64,000 nt of DNA. It comes from SLRI01 sp964402505 (lineage in GTDB: Bacteria > Pseudomonadota > Alphaproteobacteria > Geminicoccales > Geminicoccaceae). Made by a program: the position numbers and the translations under genes. This document shows positions 54,505 through 64,000 of this stretch, one piece after another. The stretch's first letter is position 1. Every line of letters starts with the position of its first letter. The notes beneath the pieces were generated by a model. That model saw only the letters and a list, made by a program, of their open reading frames with translations. It searched no databases and had not been told where the DNA came from. The DNA is taken from contig CAYOCP010000003.1 in assembly GCA_964402505.1 (NCBI GenBank), positions 1-64,000 of the forward strand, given 5' to 3'.

Positions 54505-54709
54505 CGAGAGGCTTCGCCGCCGGGATTCGACCGGCGCGCGTGCTTTTGCCGCATTTGCCGGAAGAGCCTTCGCCGTCCCCTGCGCGCTTTAGACCAGTTT
54601 TCGCCGTCCCCGACTGCCGCGAAACTCGCGACCAGACGCCGATGGGCGCGCCATGTCTCTCCGGCGCTCGATTTGCGTTCGCCATTGCCAATGACGACTA
54701 GGAGGCATC

Positions 54710-54970
54710 ATGCATAAGGGACCGACATCCGACGACGCCTATTGGAAGGCCAATCTCAGCCTGATCCGCAACATCCTGATCGTCTGGGCGCTGGTCTCGT
54801 TCGGCTTCGGCATTCTCCTGCGGCCGCTGCTCTCGGGCATCGCCGTGGGCGGCACCGACCTGGGCTTCTGGTTCGCCCAGCAAGGCTCGATCCTCGTCTT
54901 CATCATCCTGATCTTCTATTACGCCTTCAGGATGAACGCGATCGACCGCAAGTTCGGCGCCGAGGAATGA
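54710..54970 (+). CDS. DUF4212 small membrane subunit of a sodium:solute symporter
   Basis: An 86-residue protein with two transmembrane helices (IRNILIVWALVSFGFGILLR and SILVFIILIFYYAFRMN) and the family features AYWKANLSLIRN and DLGFWFAQQGSI. DUF4212 proteins are almost always encoded directly before a symporter of the acetate/VC_2705 subfamily and are thought to be its partner. AGGAGG precedes the ATG, 28 bp separate it from the symporter. The roughly 205 bp upstream contain no gene and should hold the operon promoter. Confidence 0.93.
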   Translation: MHKGPTSDDAYWKANLSLIRNILIVWALVSFGFGILLRPLLSGIAVGGTDLGFWFAQQGSILVFIILIFYYAFRMNAIDRKFGAEE

Positions 54971-54998
54971 TACTGGCAGAACGAGGGAAACACTGAAA

Positions 54999-56792
<1,794 letters not shown>

Positions 56793-56822
56793 GGGTTCGC
56801 GCATCCGGTTGACGTGACCGGC

Positions 56823-56848
56823 GGACCCCGTTCATCTGGACGGGGTCC
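56823..56848 (+). terminator. Rho-independent terminator after the symporter
   Basis: GGACCCCGT (56823-56831) and ACGGGGTCC (56840-56848) form a perfect 9-bp stem with loop TCATCTGG, followed by GTC and seven T residues (56852-56858). It lies 31 bp past the symporter stop and 22 bp before the next ATG, so the downstream signalling genes are either read-through or separately promoted. Confidence 0.92.
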
Positions 56849-56869
56849 GTCTTTTTTTCGGGGAGAAGC

Positions 56870-58720
56870 ATGACCGGCACGGCCACGACCGAGCATGCCA
56901 CGGCGTCGTTCCTGGCCCAGCACCACCCCTTCGACCTCCTGCCGCCGGAGGCGCTCGACCGGCTGGCGACGGAGGGCCGGGTCGTGGCCTTCGAGGCGGG
57001 CGAGGTGCTCTACGAGAAGGGCCAGAAGCTCGCCAGCTTCACCATCGTGCTCGAGGGGGCGATCGACGTGGTCTCGCCCGACGGCGAGGTCCTCACCCGC
57101 TTCCTGCCGGGCGAGGGCATCGGTGCGCGGGCCCTGCTCCGGGACGGCACCGGTCCCAATCGCGCTGTCGCGGGCACGGGCACGCGCGCTCTCGCGGTGC
57201 CGAAGGCGGTCTTTCTGGAGCTGGTGCGGACCTATCCCGACTTTGCCCATTTCTTCGAGCGGCTGCGGCGGACCGCCGACCGGAAGCCGATCTTCGCCGC
57301 CGACACCGCCGACCCGCTGATCACCAACCAGCTCGGCCACATCATGACCCGCTCGCCGGTCAGCGTCGCCTCCACCGCCACCGTGCAGGAGGCGGCGGCG
57401 CTGATGCGCGGTCGGGGCATCTCGTTTCTGCCGGTGGTCGACGGGGGCGCCCTCGTCGGGCTGCTGACCACGAGCGATCTCGCGGCGCGGGTGGTGGCCG
57501 AGGGACTTTCGGCGGCGACGCCGGTTCTCGAGGTGATGACCCGGGATCCCGCGACCCTGCCGCCCGAGGCGCTGGTCTTCGACGCGCTCCTGCTCATGGG
57601 CGAGCGGCATATCGGGCATCTGCCCATCGTCGACAAGGGCGAGCTGGTCGGCATCCTGACCCGCACCAATTTGATCCGCCGGCAGTCCATCTCGGTGGCG
57701 TTCCTGATCGGCGACATCAACGAGGCGACCGAGATTTCCAGGCTCGCCGCGATCACCGCCGACGTGCCGCTCTTCCTCGCCCAGCTCGTCGGCGCCGGGG
57801 TCGAGGCCTACAAGGTGGGCAAGCTCGTCACCAGCATCACCGACGCCTTGACCAAGCGGCTGCTGGTCCTGGCCGGGAAGCGGCTCGGGCCGGCGCCGGT
57901 GCCCTGGCTCTGGCTCGCCTGCGGCAGTCAGGGGAGGCGCGAGCAGACGGGCTTCTCCGACCAGGACAACTGCCTGATCCTCGACGACAGCTACGCGGCC
58001 GAGGCCGACGAGCCCTATTTCGCCGAGCTCGCGAGGTTCGTCTCGGACGGGCTCGATGCCTGCGGCTACTATTATTGTCCGGGCGAGATGATGGCGACCA
58101 CGCCGCGCTGGCGGGTGCCGCTCCGGCAATGGCGCGCCTATTTCCGCGGCTGGATCGCCGAGCCGGATCCGACGGCGCAGATGCTGTCCTCGGTGATGTT
58201 CGATCTTCGGCCCATCGTCGGCGAGACGGCGCTCTTCGCCGGGTTGCAGCGCGAGACGCTGGAGGCGGCGCGCAGGAACAGCATCTTTCGCGCCCACATG
58301 ATCTCGGCCGCGCTCAAGCACACGCCGCCCTTGAGCCTTTTCCAGAACTTCACGCTGATTCGCTCGGGCGAGCACCGCAACACGCTCGACCTCAAGTTCA
58401 GCGGCGTGGTGCCGATCGTCGACCTCGCCCGGATCTACGCGCTCGACGGCGGCATCGAGGAGGTCAACACGCGCGAGCGGCTGATCGGGGCGCGGGCGGC
58501 GGGCACGTTGAGCGAGGCCGGGGCCGGCGATCTGGTCGACGCCTACGACCTGATATCGCGCATCCGGCTCGAGCATCAGGCGCGCCAGGTGCGCGACGGC
58601 CAGAAGCCGGACAACTACATGGCGCCCTCGACACTTTCGGCGCTCGAGCGGCGCTATCTCAAGGACGCCTTCGGCGTGGTCAAGGCGATGCAGGCGGCGC
58701 TGCGCTCGAGGAGTGCCTGA
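56870..58720 (+). CDS. cNMP-binding/CBS/DUF294 putative nucleotidyltransferase
   Basis: A 616-residue cytosolic signalling protein. An N-terminal cyclic-nucleotide-binding fold (HPFDLLPPEALDRLA, FEAGEVLYEKGQKLASF) spans about 15-140, two CBS domains about 155-285 (IMTRSPVSVASTATVQEAAALM and VMTRDPATLPPEALVFDALLLM), a DUF294 nucleotidyltransferase centred on ACGSQGRREQTGFSDQDN with the acidic pair, and the DUF294 C-terminal substrate-binding helical domain. Relatives (VC_2709-type, GlnD-like) sit beside acetate symporters. It probably senses a nucleotide and modifies a partner, perhaps controlling acetate uptake. GGGGAGAAGC precedes the ATG. Confidence 0.88.
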   Translation: MTGTATTEHATASFLAQHHPFDLLPPEALDRLATEGRVVAFEAGEVLYEKGQKLASFTIVLEGAIDVVSPDGEVLTRFLPGEGIGARALLRDGTGPNRAVAGTGTRALAVPKAVFLELVRTYPDFAHFFERLRRTADRKPIFAADTADPLITNQLGHIMTRSPVSVASTATVQEAAALMRGRGISFLPVVDGGALVGLLTTSDLAARVVAEGLSAATPVLEVMTRDPATLPPEALVFDALLLMGERHIGHLPIVDKGELVGILTRTNLIRRQSISVAFLIGDINEATEISRLAAITADVPLFLAQLVGAGVEAYKVGKLVTSITDALTKRLLVLAGKRLGPAPVPWLWLACGSQGRREQTGFSDQDNCLILDDSYAAEADEPYFAELARFVSDGLDACGYYYCPGEMMATTPRWRVPLRQWRAYFRGWIAEPDPTAQMLSSVMFDLRPIVGETALFAGLQRETLEAARRNSIFRAHMISAALKHTPPLSLFQNFTLIRSGEHRNTLDLKFSGVVPIVDLARIYALDGGIEEVNTRERLIGARAAGTLSEAGAGDLVDAYDLISRIRLEHQARQVRDGQKPDNYMAPSTLSALERRYLKDAFGVVKAMQAALRSRSA

Positions 58721-58723
58721 GCC

Positions 58724-59257
58724 TTGATCTGGAACCTGATCGGCACCCTCGTCCTCGGCGTCACCGCCGCCAGCCTGGTGCTCATCCTCTTTCGCGTGGC
58801 GGGGCGGCCGGTGCCGCGCTGGCTGCTGCCGGCCGCGGCGGGCAGCGCCATGCTCGGCTTTCTGATCTGGACCGATTATGCATGGTTCGGGCGCACCGAG
58901 GCGGCGCTGCCGGCGAACGTGGTGGTGGCCGAGGGCCATGCGTCGAGGAGCGTCCTGCAGCCCTGGACCTTCCTCGTGCCGCGCATCGATCGTTTCAGCG
59001 CCGTCGACACGGAGGCGATCCGCCGCAATCCGCGAGCGCCGGATCTGGCGATGGCCGACGTCTATCTCGTCGCCCGCTGGAATCCGACCATGCTGGCGCA
59101 TCAGCTCTACGATTGCGCGACGCCGCGCCGGGCGGATGTCGGCCTCGATCTGAAGGTCGATGTCGAGGGGCGGCCGATCGACCCCCCCTGGGTGAAGCTG
59201 CCGCCCGACGATCCGGTTCGCCGGGTGGTGTGCGCCGCGGAGCGGCGCCCTTCATGA
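58724..59257 (+). CDS. Hypothetical membrane-anchored protein
   Basis: A 177-residue protein with two N-terminal hydrophobic helices (LIGTLVLGVTAASLVLILF and WLLPAAAGSAMLGFLIWTDY) and a soluble C-terminal domain of about 120 residues (VVVAEGHASRSVLQPWTFLVPRIDRF; DVYLVARWNPTMLAHQLYDCATPRRADV) with two cysteines. The start is a TTG at 58724, 3 bp after the preceding stop, with GAGGAG upstream. It is probably periplasmic-facing or cytosolic depending on topology. I do not recognise the family, but it is embedded in the acetate-signalling operon. Confidence 0.75.
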   Translation: MIWNLIGTLVLGVTAASLVLILFRVAGRPVPRWLLPAAAGSAMLGFLIWTDYAWFGRTEAALPANVVVAEGHASRSVLQPWTFLVPRIDRFSAVDTEAIRRNPRAPDLAMADVYLVARWNPTMLAHQLYDCATPRRADVGLDLKVDVEGRPIDPPWVKLPPDDPVRRVVCAAERRPS

Positions 59258-59288
59258 CAGCGCCGGCACGGAGCAGGGAGCTGCGACA

Positions 59289-59675
59289 ATGGCGGGAAGC
59301 ACGATCCTCGTGGTCGACGACGAGCCGGGTATCCGGCTCTACCTGAAGCGGCTCTTGGGAAGCGACGGCTTCACCGTGCAGACCGCCGCCGACGGCGACG
59401 CGGCGCTGGCCTCGATCGCCGCCGATCCGCCGGATCTGGTTCTGCTCGACGTCATGGTCGGCGGCCGCGACGGCTACGAGATCTGCGAGGCGATCAAGCG
59501 CGACCCGAGGACGCGCGCCATCAAGGTCTGCATGCTCTCGGCCAAGAGCCGGGCGATCGAGATCGAGAAGGGCATGGCCATGGGTGCCGACGCCTATCTC
59601 ACCAAGCCCTTCTCGATGGACGAGCTCCGGGCCACGGTGCGCGGGCTCCTGGATGCGGGAGAGGCGGCACCTTGA
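59289..59675 (+). CDS. Single-domain response regulator
   Basis: A 128-residue CheY-like receiver with no output domain. The acidic pocket is VVDDE (D10, D11), the phosphoacceptor D54 lies in LVLLDVMVGGRDGYE, and S84 and K106 (AYLTKPFS) complete the switch. It overlaps the next gene by 4 bp (TTGA), so it should act with the kinase-like/exonuclease protein encoded there, although that protein's kinase core looks degenerate. Confidence 0.93.
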   Translation: MAGSTILVVDDEPGIRLYLKRLLGSDGFTVQTAADGDAALASIAADPPDLVLLDVMVGGRDGYEICEAIKRDPRTRAIKVCMLSAKSRAIEIEKGMAMGADAYLTKPFSMDELRATVRGLLDAGEAAP

Positions 59676-61825
59676 GCGAGCGGCTGGGGCTCAGGCTCCG
59701 CTTCTTCCTCTTCTTCGTGCTGATCGGCCTCGGCGGGGCGGCGGCCGTGATCGGCGCCATGGTGCTGCTCGCCCGCCAGGACGAGCCGCTGAGGACGGAC
59801 CAGTTCGTGCTCTTCGGCGGTGCGGCGGCGGCCGTGGTGCTCGGCCTCGCCGTCTGGGTGTGGCTGAAGTTCGACGAGCATGTGGCGCGGCCGCTCCTCG
59901 CCATCGCCAATCATCTCAGGACCGCGGCCCATACCGGTGCCGAGCGGGCGATGGGCGAGGCCACGATCCGCTATCTCGGGCCGCTCGGGCCGGCGGTGGG
60001 CGAGCTCACCTCCGCGCTCGCCCTGGCGCAGCGCGAGGTCGACCGGACGATCGCCGAGGCCACCGCCGCCACCGAGGAGCAGCGGCAGCAGCTCGCCACC
60101 ATCCTGCGCGACCTGCAGCAGGGTGTGGTGATCTGCAATCTCGAGCATCGGGTCCTGCTCTACAACCAGCGCGCGCTCGAGATCCTCCATGCCGCGGGCG
60201 ATATCGGGCTCGGCCGCTCGTTCTTCGGCGTGGTGACGGCGCAGCCCTTCCGCCACGCCCTGATCCGGCTCACCAACCGGTTCGAGAGCGGGCGCCACGT
60301 CGACCATCCGGACGGCCTCGCCTGCCTCGTGATCGGCGCCACGCGGGTCGGCAACTACACGCTCAAGGGCCGGGTCTCGCTGACCATCGGCCACGAGGGC
60401 GAGGGCGGCGACGGCGGTCAGCGGGAGCGGCCGGTCGGCTATGTCGTGATCTTCGACGACGTGACCGACGAGCTGGCCGCCGGCATCTGGCGCGACCGCA
60501 TGCTGCACGACGTCACCAGCGACATGCGCCAGCGCATCGCCAATCTCGGCATGATCGGCGATCTTCTGACCATGGACGGGCCGATCGACGCGGAGGAGAA
60601 GGCGGCGGCGCGCGAGGCCTTCCTCGCCGACGGCCGCATCCTCGCCGAGCGGCTCGACCGGCTCGACGAGATCTCCTCCGATCTGCTCTCCTCCGCCTGG
60701 CCGATGACGCAGGTGCATTCGCGGACCCTGCTCGAGCTGATCGTGGCACGCCGCTCGGAGGGCCGCGCCCTCGAGGTTCAAACCGGCGGCGACATGGTCT
60801 GGCTGCATTGCGACAGTGCCTCGATCGTCGATCTGGTCGACCGCCTGCTCAACCGGACGGCCGTGCACGAGAAGACCGCCGCCTTCCGCCTCGAGGTGAC
60901 GCGGCAGGAGCGGCGCGCCTATCTCGATCTCGTCTGGGAGGGGGCGCCCGTGCCGGTGCGCGAGCTCGAGGCTTGGCTCGAGGAGCGGCTCGACGAGGGT
61001 CTGGGATCGATCACCGGCCGCGACGTGCTCAACCGCCACAAGACCGAGCTCTGGTGCGAGGCTCTCCGCGAGGGCGGGGCGCGGCTGCGCCTGCCGCTCG
61101 TCACGGTGGAGATCGACAGCAGCCGGTCGCGCGGCGGCGGCCGTCTCGCCGCCCGTCCCGAGTTCTACGATTTCGACCTGTTCGAGCGGAGCGTGCCGGC
61201 CGATCTGGGCGACGTCTCGCTCCGCTCCCTCACCTTCGTCGTTTTCGACACCGAGACCACCGGCCTCGAGCCCTCGGGCGGCGACAAGATCGTGCAGCTC
61301 GCCGGGGTGCGCATCGTCAACGGCCGCCTGCTCCGGGGCGAGGTCTTCAACAGCCTGGTCCATCCGGGCCGCGCCATCCCCGCCGCTTCCGCCAAGGTGC
61401 ACGGCATCACCGACGCCATGGTCGCCACGGCCGATCCGATCGAGGCGGTGCTGCCCCGCTTCCACCGCTTCGTCGGCGACGCCGTGCTCGTCGCCCACAA
61501 TGCCGCCTTCGACATGAAGTTCCTGACCCAGGAGCAGGCGGCCGCCGGCGTCGCCTTCACCAACCCCGTGCTCGACACGGTGCTGCTCGGTGCCGCGGTC
61601 TTCGGCGCGACCGAGAGCCTGACCCTCGACGCCCTGGCCGAGCGCTTCGACATCCGCATCGCCAGCGAGGAGCGGCACACCGCCCTGGGCGACGCGCTCG
61701 CCACGGGCCACACCCTCCTCAAGCTCCTCGACCTGCTCGAGGCGTCGGGCGTGCGCACGCTGAAGGAGGCGCTTTCGGCGTCCGAGCGGCAGGCGGCGAT
61801 CCGCCGGGCGCAGGAGAGGTACTGA
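59672..61825 (+). CDS. Membrane sensor with degenerate kinase core fused to a DEDDh 3'-5' exonuclease
   Basis: A 717-residue protein. Two N-terminal helices (RFFLFFVLIGLGGAAAVIGAM; FVLFGGAAAAVVLGLAVWVW) anchor it, followed by a HAMP-like segment, a helical linker and a PAS-like domain (ILRDLQQGVVICNLEHRVLLYNQRALEIL). A DHp-like helix has H279 in LHDVTSDMRQRI but lacks the usual E/D-x-x-x-P context, and the ATPase-like region that follows (WLHCDSASIVDLVDRLLNR) lacks clear G boxes. From about 520 a proofreading-type exonuclease is intact: D526-T-E528 in VFDTETTGL, VAHNAAFDMKFL, and H-x4-D in RHTALGDALAT. TTG start at 59672. Related to PolIII-epsilon-like proteins found beside VC_2705-type symporters. 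Confidence 0.85.
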   Translation: MSERLGLRLRFFLFFVLIGLGGAAAVIGAMVLLARQDEPLRTDQFVLFGGAAAAVVLGLAVWVWLKFDEHVARPLLAIANHLRTAAHTGAERAMGEATIRYLGPLGPAVGELTSALALAQREVDRTIAEATAATEEQRQQLATILRDLQQGVVICNLEHRVLLYNQRALEILHAAGDIGLGRSFFGVVTAQPFRHALIRLTNRFESGRHVDHPDGLACLVIGATRVGNYTLKGRVSLTIGHEGEGGDGGQRERPVGYVVIFDDVTDELAAGIWRDRMLHDVTSDMRQRIANLGMIGDLLTMDGPIDAEEKAAAREAFLADGRILAERLDRLDEISSDLLSSAWPMTQVHSRTLLELIVARRSEGRALEVQTGGDMVWLHCDSASIVDLVDRLLNRTAVHEKTAAFRLEVTRQERRAYLDLVWEGAPVPVRELEAWLEERLDEGLGSITGRDVLNRHKTELWCEALREGGARLRLPLVTVEIDSSRSRGGGRLAARPEFYDFDLFERSVPADLGDVSLRSLTFVVFDTETTGLEPSGGDKIVQLAGVRIVNGRLLRGEVFNSLVHPGRAIPAASAKVHGITDAMVATADPIEAVLPRFHRFVGDAVLVAHNAAFDMKFLTQEQAAAGVAFTNPVLDTVLLGAAVFGATESLTLDALAERFDIRIASEERHTALGDALATGHTLLKLLDLLEASGVRTLKEALSASERQAAIRRAQERY

Positions 61826-61839
61826 CGCCGGCCGGCCGG

Positions 61840-62964
61840 TCAGCCGGTGTCGATCAGCTCGTCCATGGAAGGCGAGTTCAGGCCGATGTCGCGGCGGCCG
61901 ACGGCGATCGACTTGAGCACGGCGTGGATCCGCCGCCCCGGAGCGAGCTCGAGGACGCGCAGCGAGCGGCGGGTGATCCGGGCCAGGATGAAGTCGCTGC
62001 CGGAGACGAGCTTGACGTCGACGATCGGCTGGTCGAGCGGGCCGATCTCGACCACCGTGGCCGGCAGGCAGTTGAGGGCGCTCAGGCCCGAGGGCGGGTC
62101 GCGGGCGAGGATGACGTCGCGGGCGCGGATGCGCACCCGGAGCTGCGTGCCGGGGGGTGCCTCGACCCTGGGCACCCAGAGGCGGCCGCCGCTGGCGGCG
62201 AGCTCGGTCAGCTCGTCCACGGGATCGTGCGCCACGACGCGCGCGGCGAGGAGCGCGCCGCCCTCGTGGCGGCCCATGAGCGGGAAGAGGTCGGGGTCGG
62301 CCATCAGCCCGGCCGGCGGGCCGCTCCGCTCGACCCGGCCCTGGGCGAGCACGACGACGGTGGTGGCGAGCCGCGCGATCTCGGGCACGGAATGGCTGAC
62401 ATAGAGGATGGGGATGCCGAGCCCGTCCCGGAGCCGCTCGATATAGGGCAGGATCTCGCTCTTGCGCGCCTCGTCGAGCGAGGCCAGGGGCTCGTCCATG
62501 AGCAGGAGCCGCGGGCTCGCGAGCAGGGCGCGGCCGATCGCCACGCGCTGCTTCTCGCCGCCCGAGAGCCCGCCCGGCCGCCGCTCGAGCAGGTGGCCGA
62601 GGCCGAGCAGCTCGACCGTGTCGGCGAAGCTGCCGAAGCGTCGGCGCCGGCTCGTGAACCAGCGGCCGAAGCCGAGGTTCTGGCGGACGCTCAGATGCGG
62701 GAAGAGCCGGCCCTCCTGGAAGACGTAGCCGATGCGCCGGCGGTGCGGCGGCACGAAGCGGCCGCCCTCGGTGTCGAGCAGGACCTGTCCGTCGACAGCG
62801 ACCCGACCGTGCTCCGGCCGCAGGAGCCCGGCCACGGCGTTGACCAGCGTGGTCTTGCCCGCACCCGAGCGGCCGAAGAGGGCGGTGAGCCCGCGGCCGG
62901 CGAGGAAGGCGGCGTCGACCCGAAAGGCGCCGAGGCGGTGGCGGACGGCGACCTCGAGGCTCAT
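61840..62964 (-). CDS. modC: Molybdate ABC transporter ATP-binding protein
   Basis: A 374-residue ATPase powering molybdate import. Walker A is GRSGAGKTTLVNAVAG, the ABC signature GGLSGGEKQRVAIGRAL, Walker B LLLMDEPLASLD, and the switch histidine follows in VSHSVPE. The C-terminal TOBE/Mop domain (about 290-365, LNCLPATVVEIGPLDQPIVDVKL) is specific to ModC and can bind molybdate. It follows modB by 13 bp. Confidence 0.95.
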   Translation of the reverse strand: MSLEVAVRHRLGAFRVDAAFLAGRGLTALFGRSGAGKTTLVNAVAGLLRPEHGRVAVDGQVLLDTEGGRFVPPHRRRIGYVFQEGRLFPHLSVRQNLGFGRWFTSRRRRFGSFADTVELLGLGHLLERRPGGLSGGEKQRVAIGRALLASPRLLLMDEPLASLDEARKSEILPYIERLRDGLGIPILYVSHSVPEIARLATTVVVLAQGRVERSGPPAGLMADPDLFPLMGRHEGGALLAARVVAHDPVDELTELAASGGRLWVPRVEAPPGTQLRVRIRARDVILARDPPSGLSALNCLPATVVEIGPLDQPIVDVKLVSGSDFILARITRRSLRVLELAPGRRIHAVLKSIAVGRRDIGLNSPSMDELIDTG

Positions 62965-62977
62965 CGCCCGGCCCCGC

Positions 62978-63673
62978 TCATCTGCCGGCGATCCGCCGCG
63001 CCACCAGGCGGGCCACGACCTCCGAGGCGAGGAGGGCGGCCATGGCGATGGCGATCGAGACGGCGGCGAGGCGAAGCGCCCCCGCCTCGCCGCCCGGCAC
63101 CTGGATCAGCGCGTAGATGGCGGACGGGATGGTCTGCGTCTCGCCCGGAATGTTGGAGACGAAGGTGATGGTGGCGCCGAACTCGCCCATGGCCTTGGCG
63201 AAGGCGAGGATGCCGCCGGCGATGATGCCCGGCAGGATGAGCGGCAGGGTGACGACGGCGAAGGTCCAGATGCGGTTGGCGCCGAGCGTGCCGGCGGCTT
63301 CCTCCAGCCGCGGATCGACGGCCTCGACGGCGAGGCGGATGGCGCGGACCATGAGCGGGAAGGCCATGATGGCGCAGGCGAGGGCCGCACCGGTCCAGCG
63401 AAAGGCGAGGACGATGCCGAAGGCCTCCTCGAGCAGCCGGCCGAGCGGGCCCCGCCGGCCGAAGAGCAGCAGCAGGAGGTAGCCCGTGACCACCGGCGGC
63501 ATGATCAGCGGCAGATGCACGAGGCCGTTGAGCAGCTCCCGGCCCCAGAACCTGCCGCGGGCGAGCAGCACCGCCACCAGGATGCCGAAGGGCAGGCTGA
63601 TGAGGGTGGCCCAGCCCGCCACCCGGACCGAGAGGAGGACGGCGGTCCATTCCTCGGGCGTAAGCTCGATCAT
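62978..63673 (-). CDS. modB: Molybdate ABC transporter permease
   Basis: A 231-residue permease starting MIELTPEEWTAVLLSVRVAGWATL. Hydrophobic helices and the EAA-type loop LEEAAGTLGANRIWTFAVVTLP are typical of ModB, as is FAKAMGEFGATITFVSNIPGETQTIP, a ModB-specific stretch. It lies between modA and modC in the usual order. Confidence 0.95.
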   Translation of the reverse strand: MIELTPEEWTAVLLSVRVAGWATLISLPFGILVAVLLARGRFWGRELLNGLVHLPLIMPPVVTGYLLLLLFGRRGPLGRLLEEAFGIVLAFRWTGAALACAIMAFPLMVRAIRLAVEAVDPRLEEAAGTLGANRIWTFAVVTLPLILPGIIAGGILAFAKAMGEFGATITFVSNIPGETQTIPSAIYALIQVPGGEAGALRLAAVSIAIAMAALLASEVVARLVARRIAGR

Positions 63674-63703
63674 GCGTTCCGCGTAGCGCGAACCGGCGCC
63701 GCG

Positions 63704-64000
63704 TCAATCGAGAACGGTGAACCCCTGCCGCTGGAAGAAGGGACGGGCCTCGGGCGAGGTGATGAAGGCCAGAAGCTCGCGCGCCGCCGGCTCCTTTCCG
63801 TCGGCCGTGAGGGCGATCGGGTAGATGATCGGCGGGTGGCTCGCCTCGGGGAACGTGCCGACGACGGTGACATCGTCCGCGGCGGCGGCGTCGGTGGCGT
63901 AGACGATGCCATAGGGCGCCTCGCCCAGCGCCACGAGGGTCAGCGCCGCGCGCACGTTGTCGGTCTGGGCGATGCGATCCTCGAGCCCGGTCCAGAGGCC
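63704..64000 (-). CDS. modA: Molybdate-binding protein ModA (3' end only)
   Basis: The C-terminal 98 residues of the periplasmic molybdate-binding protein; the start lies beyond the window. LVALGEAPYGIVYATDAAAAD is the conserved ligand-side stretch and HPPIIYPIALTADGKEPAARELLAFITSPEA the family C-terminal lobe, ending FQRQGFTVLD. It is 30 bp upstream of modB, forming modABC. Confidence 0.92.
   Translation of the reverse strand, partial: GLWTGLEDRIAQTDNVRAALTLVALGEAPYGIVYATDAAAADDVTVVGTFPEASHPPIIYPIALTADGKEPAARELLAFITSPEARPFFQRQGFTVLD

Noticed and set aside
54505..54709. Small ORF before the DUF4212 gene
   Set aside because: Open frames there are continuations of shadows from the CDP-alcohol transferase gene; no start with a ribosome-binding site was seen apart from the DUF4212 start itself.
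59584..63168. Very long + strand frame across the response regulator, exonuclease and modC/modB
   Set aside because: It is out of frame with well-supported genes on both strands and its translation is low-complexity Arg/Ala/Gly.

Overview
This window comes from a high-GC bacterial chromosome, most likely an alphaproteobacterium of the Rhodospirillales/Geminicoccales kind. The evidence is gene order and family type: an mdh-sucC-sucD-sucA-sucB run, the block HIG1-type small membrane protein / PduO-type adenosyltransferase / etfB / etfA / 3-hydroxybutyryl-CoA dehydrogenase, a 1-Cys peroxiredoxin, and ribbon-helix-helix plus PAS regulation. No rRNA or tRNA gene was seen, and I cannot name a species.

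Region by region. 1-3218: nucleoside salvage on the + strand, with a cytidine deaminase fused to a purine-nucleoside-phosphorylase-like domain (5' end cut by the window), then deoC and deoA. 3222-10402: the TCA operon mdh-sucCDAB on the - strand, without lpd. 10594-13752: a type I secretion (RTX) substrate diverging from an RHH-PAS regulator that has a small upstream ORF. 14212-22359: housekeeping genes (glmM, rnhB, mutS) mixed with a pseudoprotease-like lipoprotein, a DUF423 protein, an orphan protein and an EF-hand gene split by an in-frame TAG. 22394-30505: a ThDP enzyme paired with a PfkB kinase, a peroxiredoxin, the hbd-etfAB-adenosyltransferase-HIG1 block, and a KDG-kinase-like gene. 30533-33241: secA. 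33548-35330: a prophage relic, a piece of a large polyvalent virion protein. 35331-40781: a carbohydrate module (SDR, TIM-barrel protein, binding protein and two permeases, but no ATPase).

40838-41357 is a non-coding block holding three adjacent repeat families: a roughly 20.5-bp tandem repeat, a 32-bp-period array of 17-bp palindromes, and copies of a GGTTAAATTCGGTTCGTGTC-type element. The last family runs into, and supplies the C-terminus of, an epimerase gene.

41303-54504: a locus that looks dedicated to a surface glycolipid or polysaccharide. It has an epimerase, a PHP-methyltransferase fusion, two glycosyltransferases, a glycerol-3-phosphate-dehydrogenase-like flavoprotein, a MaoC-SDR fusion, a polysaccharide deacetylase, a sulfotransferase, a flippase-like membrane protein, a hexapeptide acyltransferase and a CDP-alcohol phosphatidyltransferase.

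54710-61825: an acetate-type symporter with its DUF4212 partner, a terminator, then a cNMP/CBS/DUF294 signalling protein, a small membrane protein, a single-domain response regulator, and a membrane protein joining a degenerate histidine-kinase core to a DEDDh exonuclease. 61840-64000: modC, modB and the 3' end of modA on the - strand.

The most notable items are the repeat block and its capture into a protein, the kinase-like/exonuclease fusion in the acetate module, the surface-lipid locus with its two unusual fusions, and the cytidine deaminase fused to an apparently inactive nucleoside phosphorylase.
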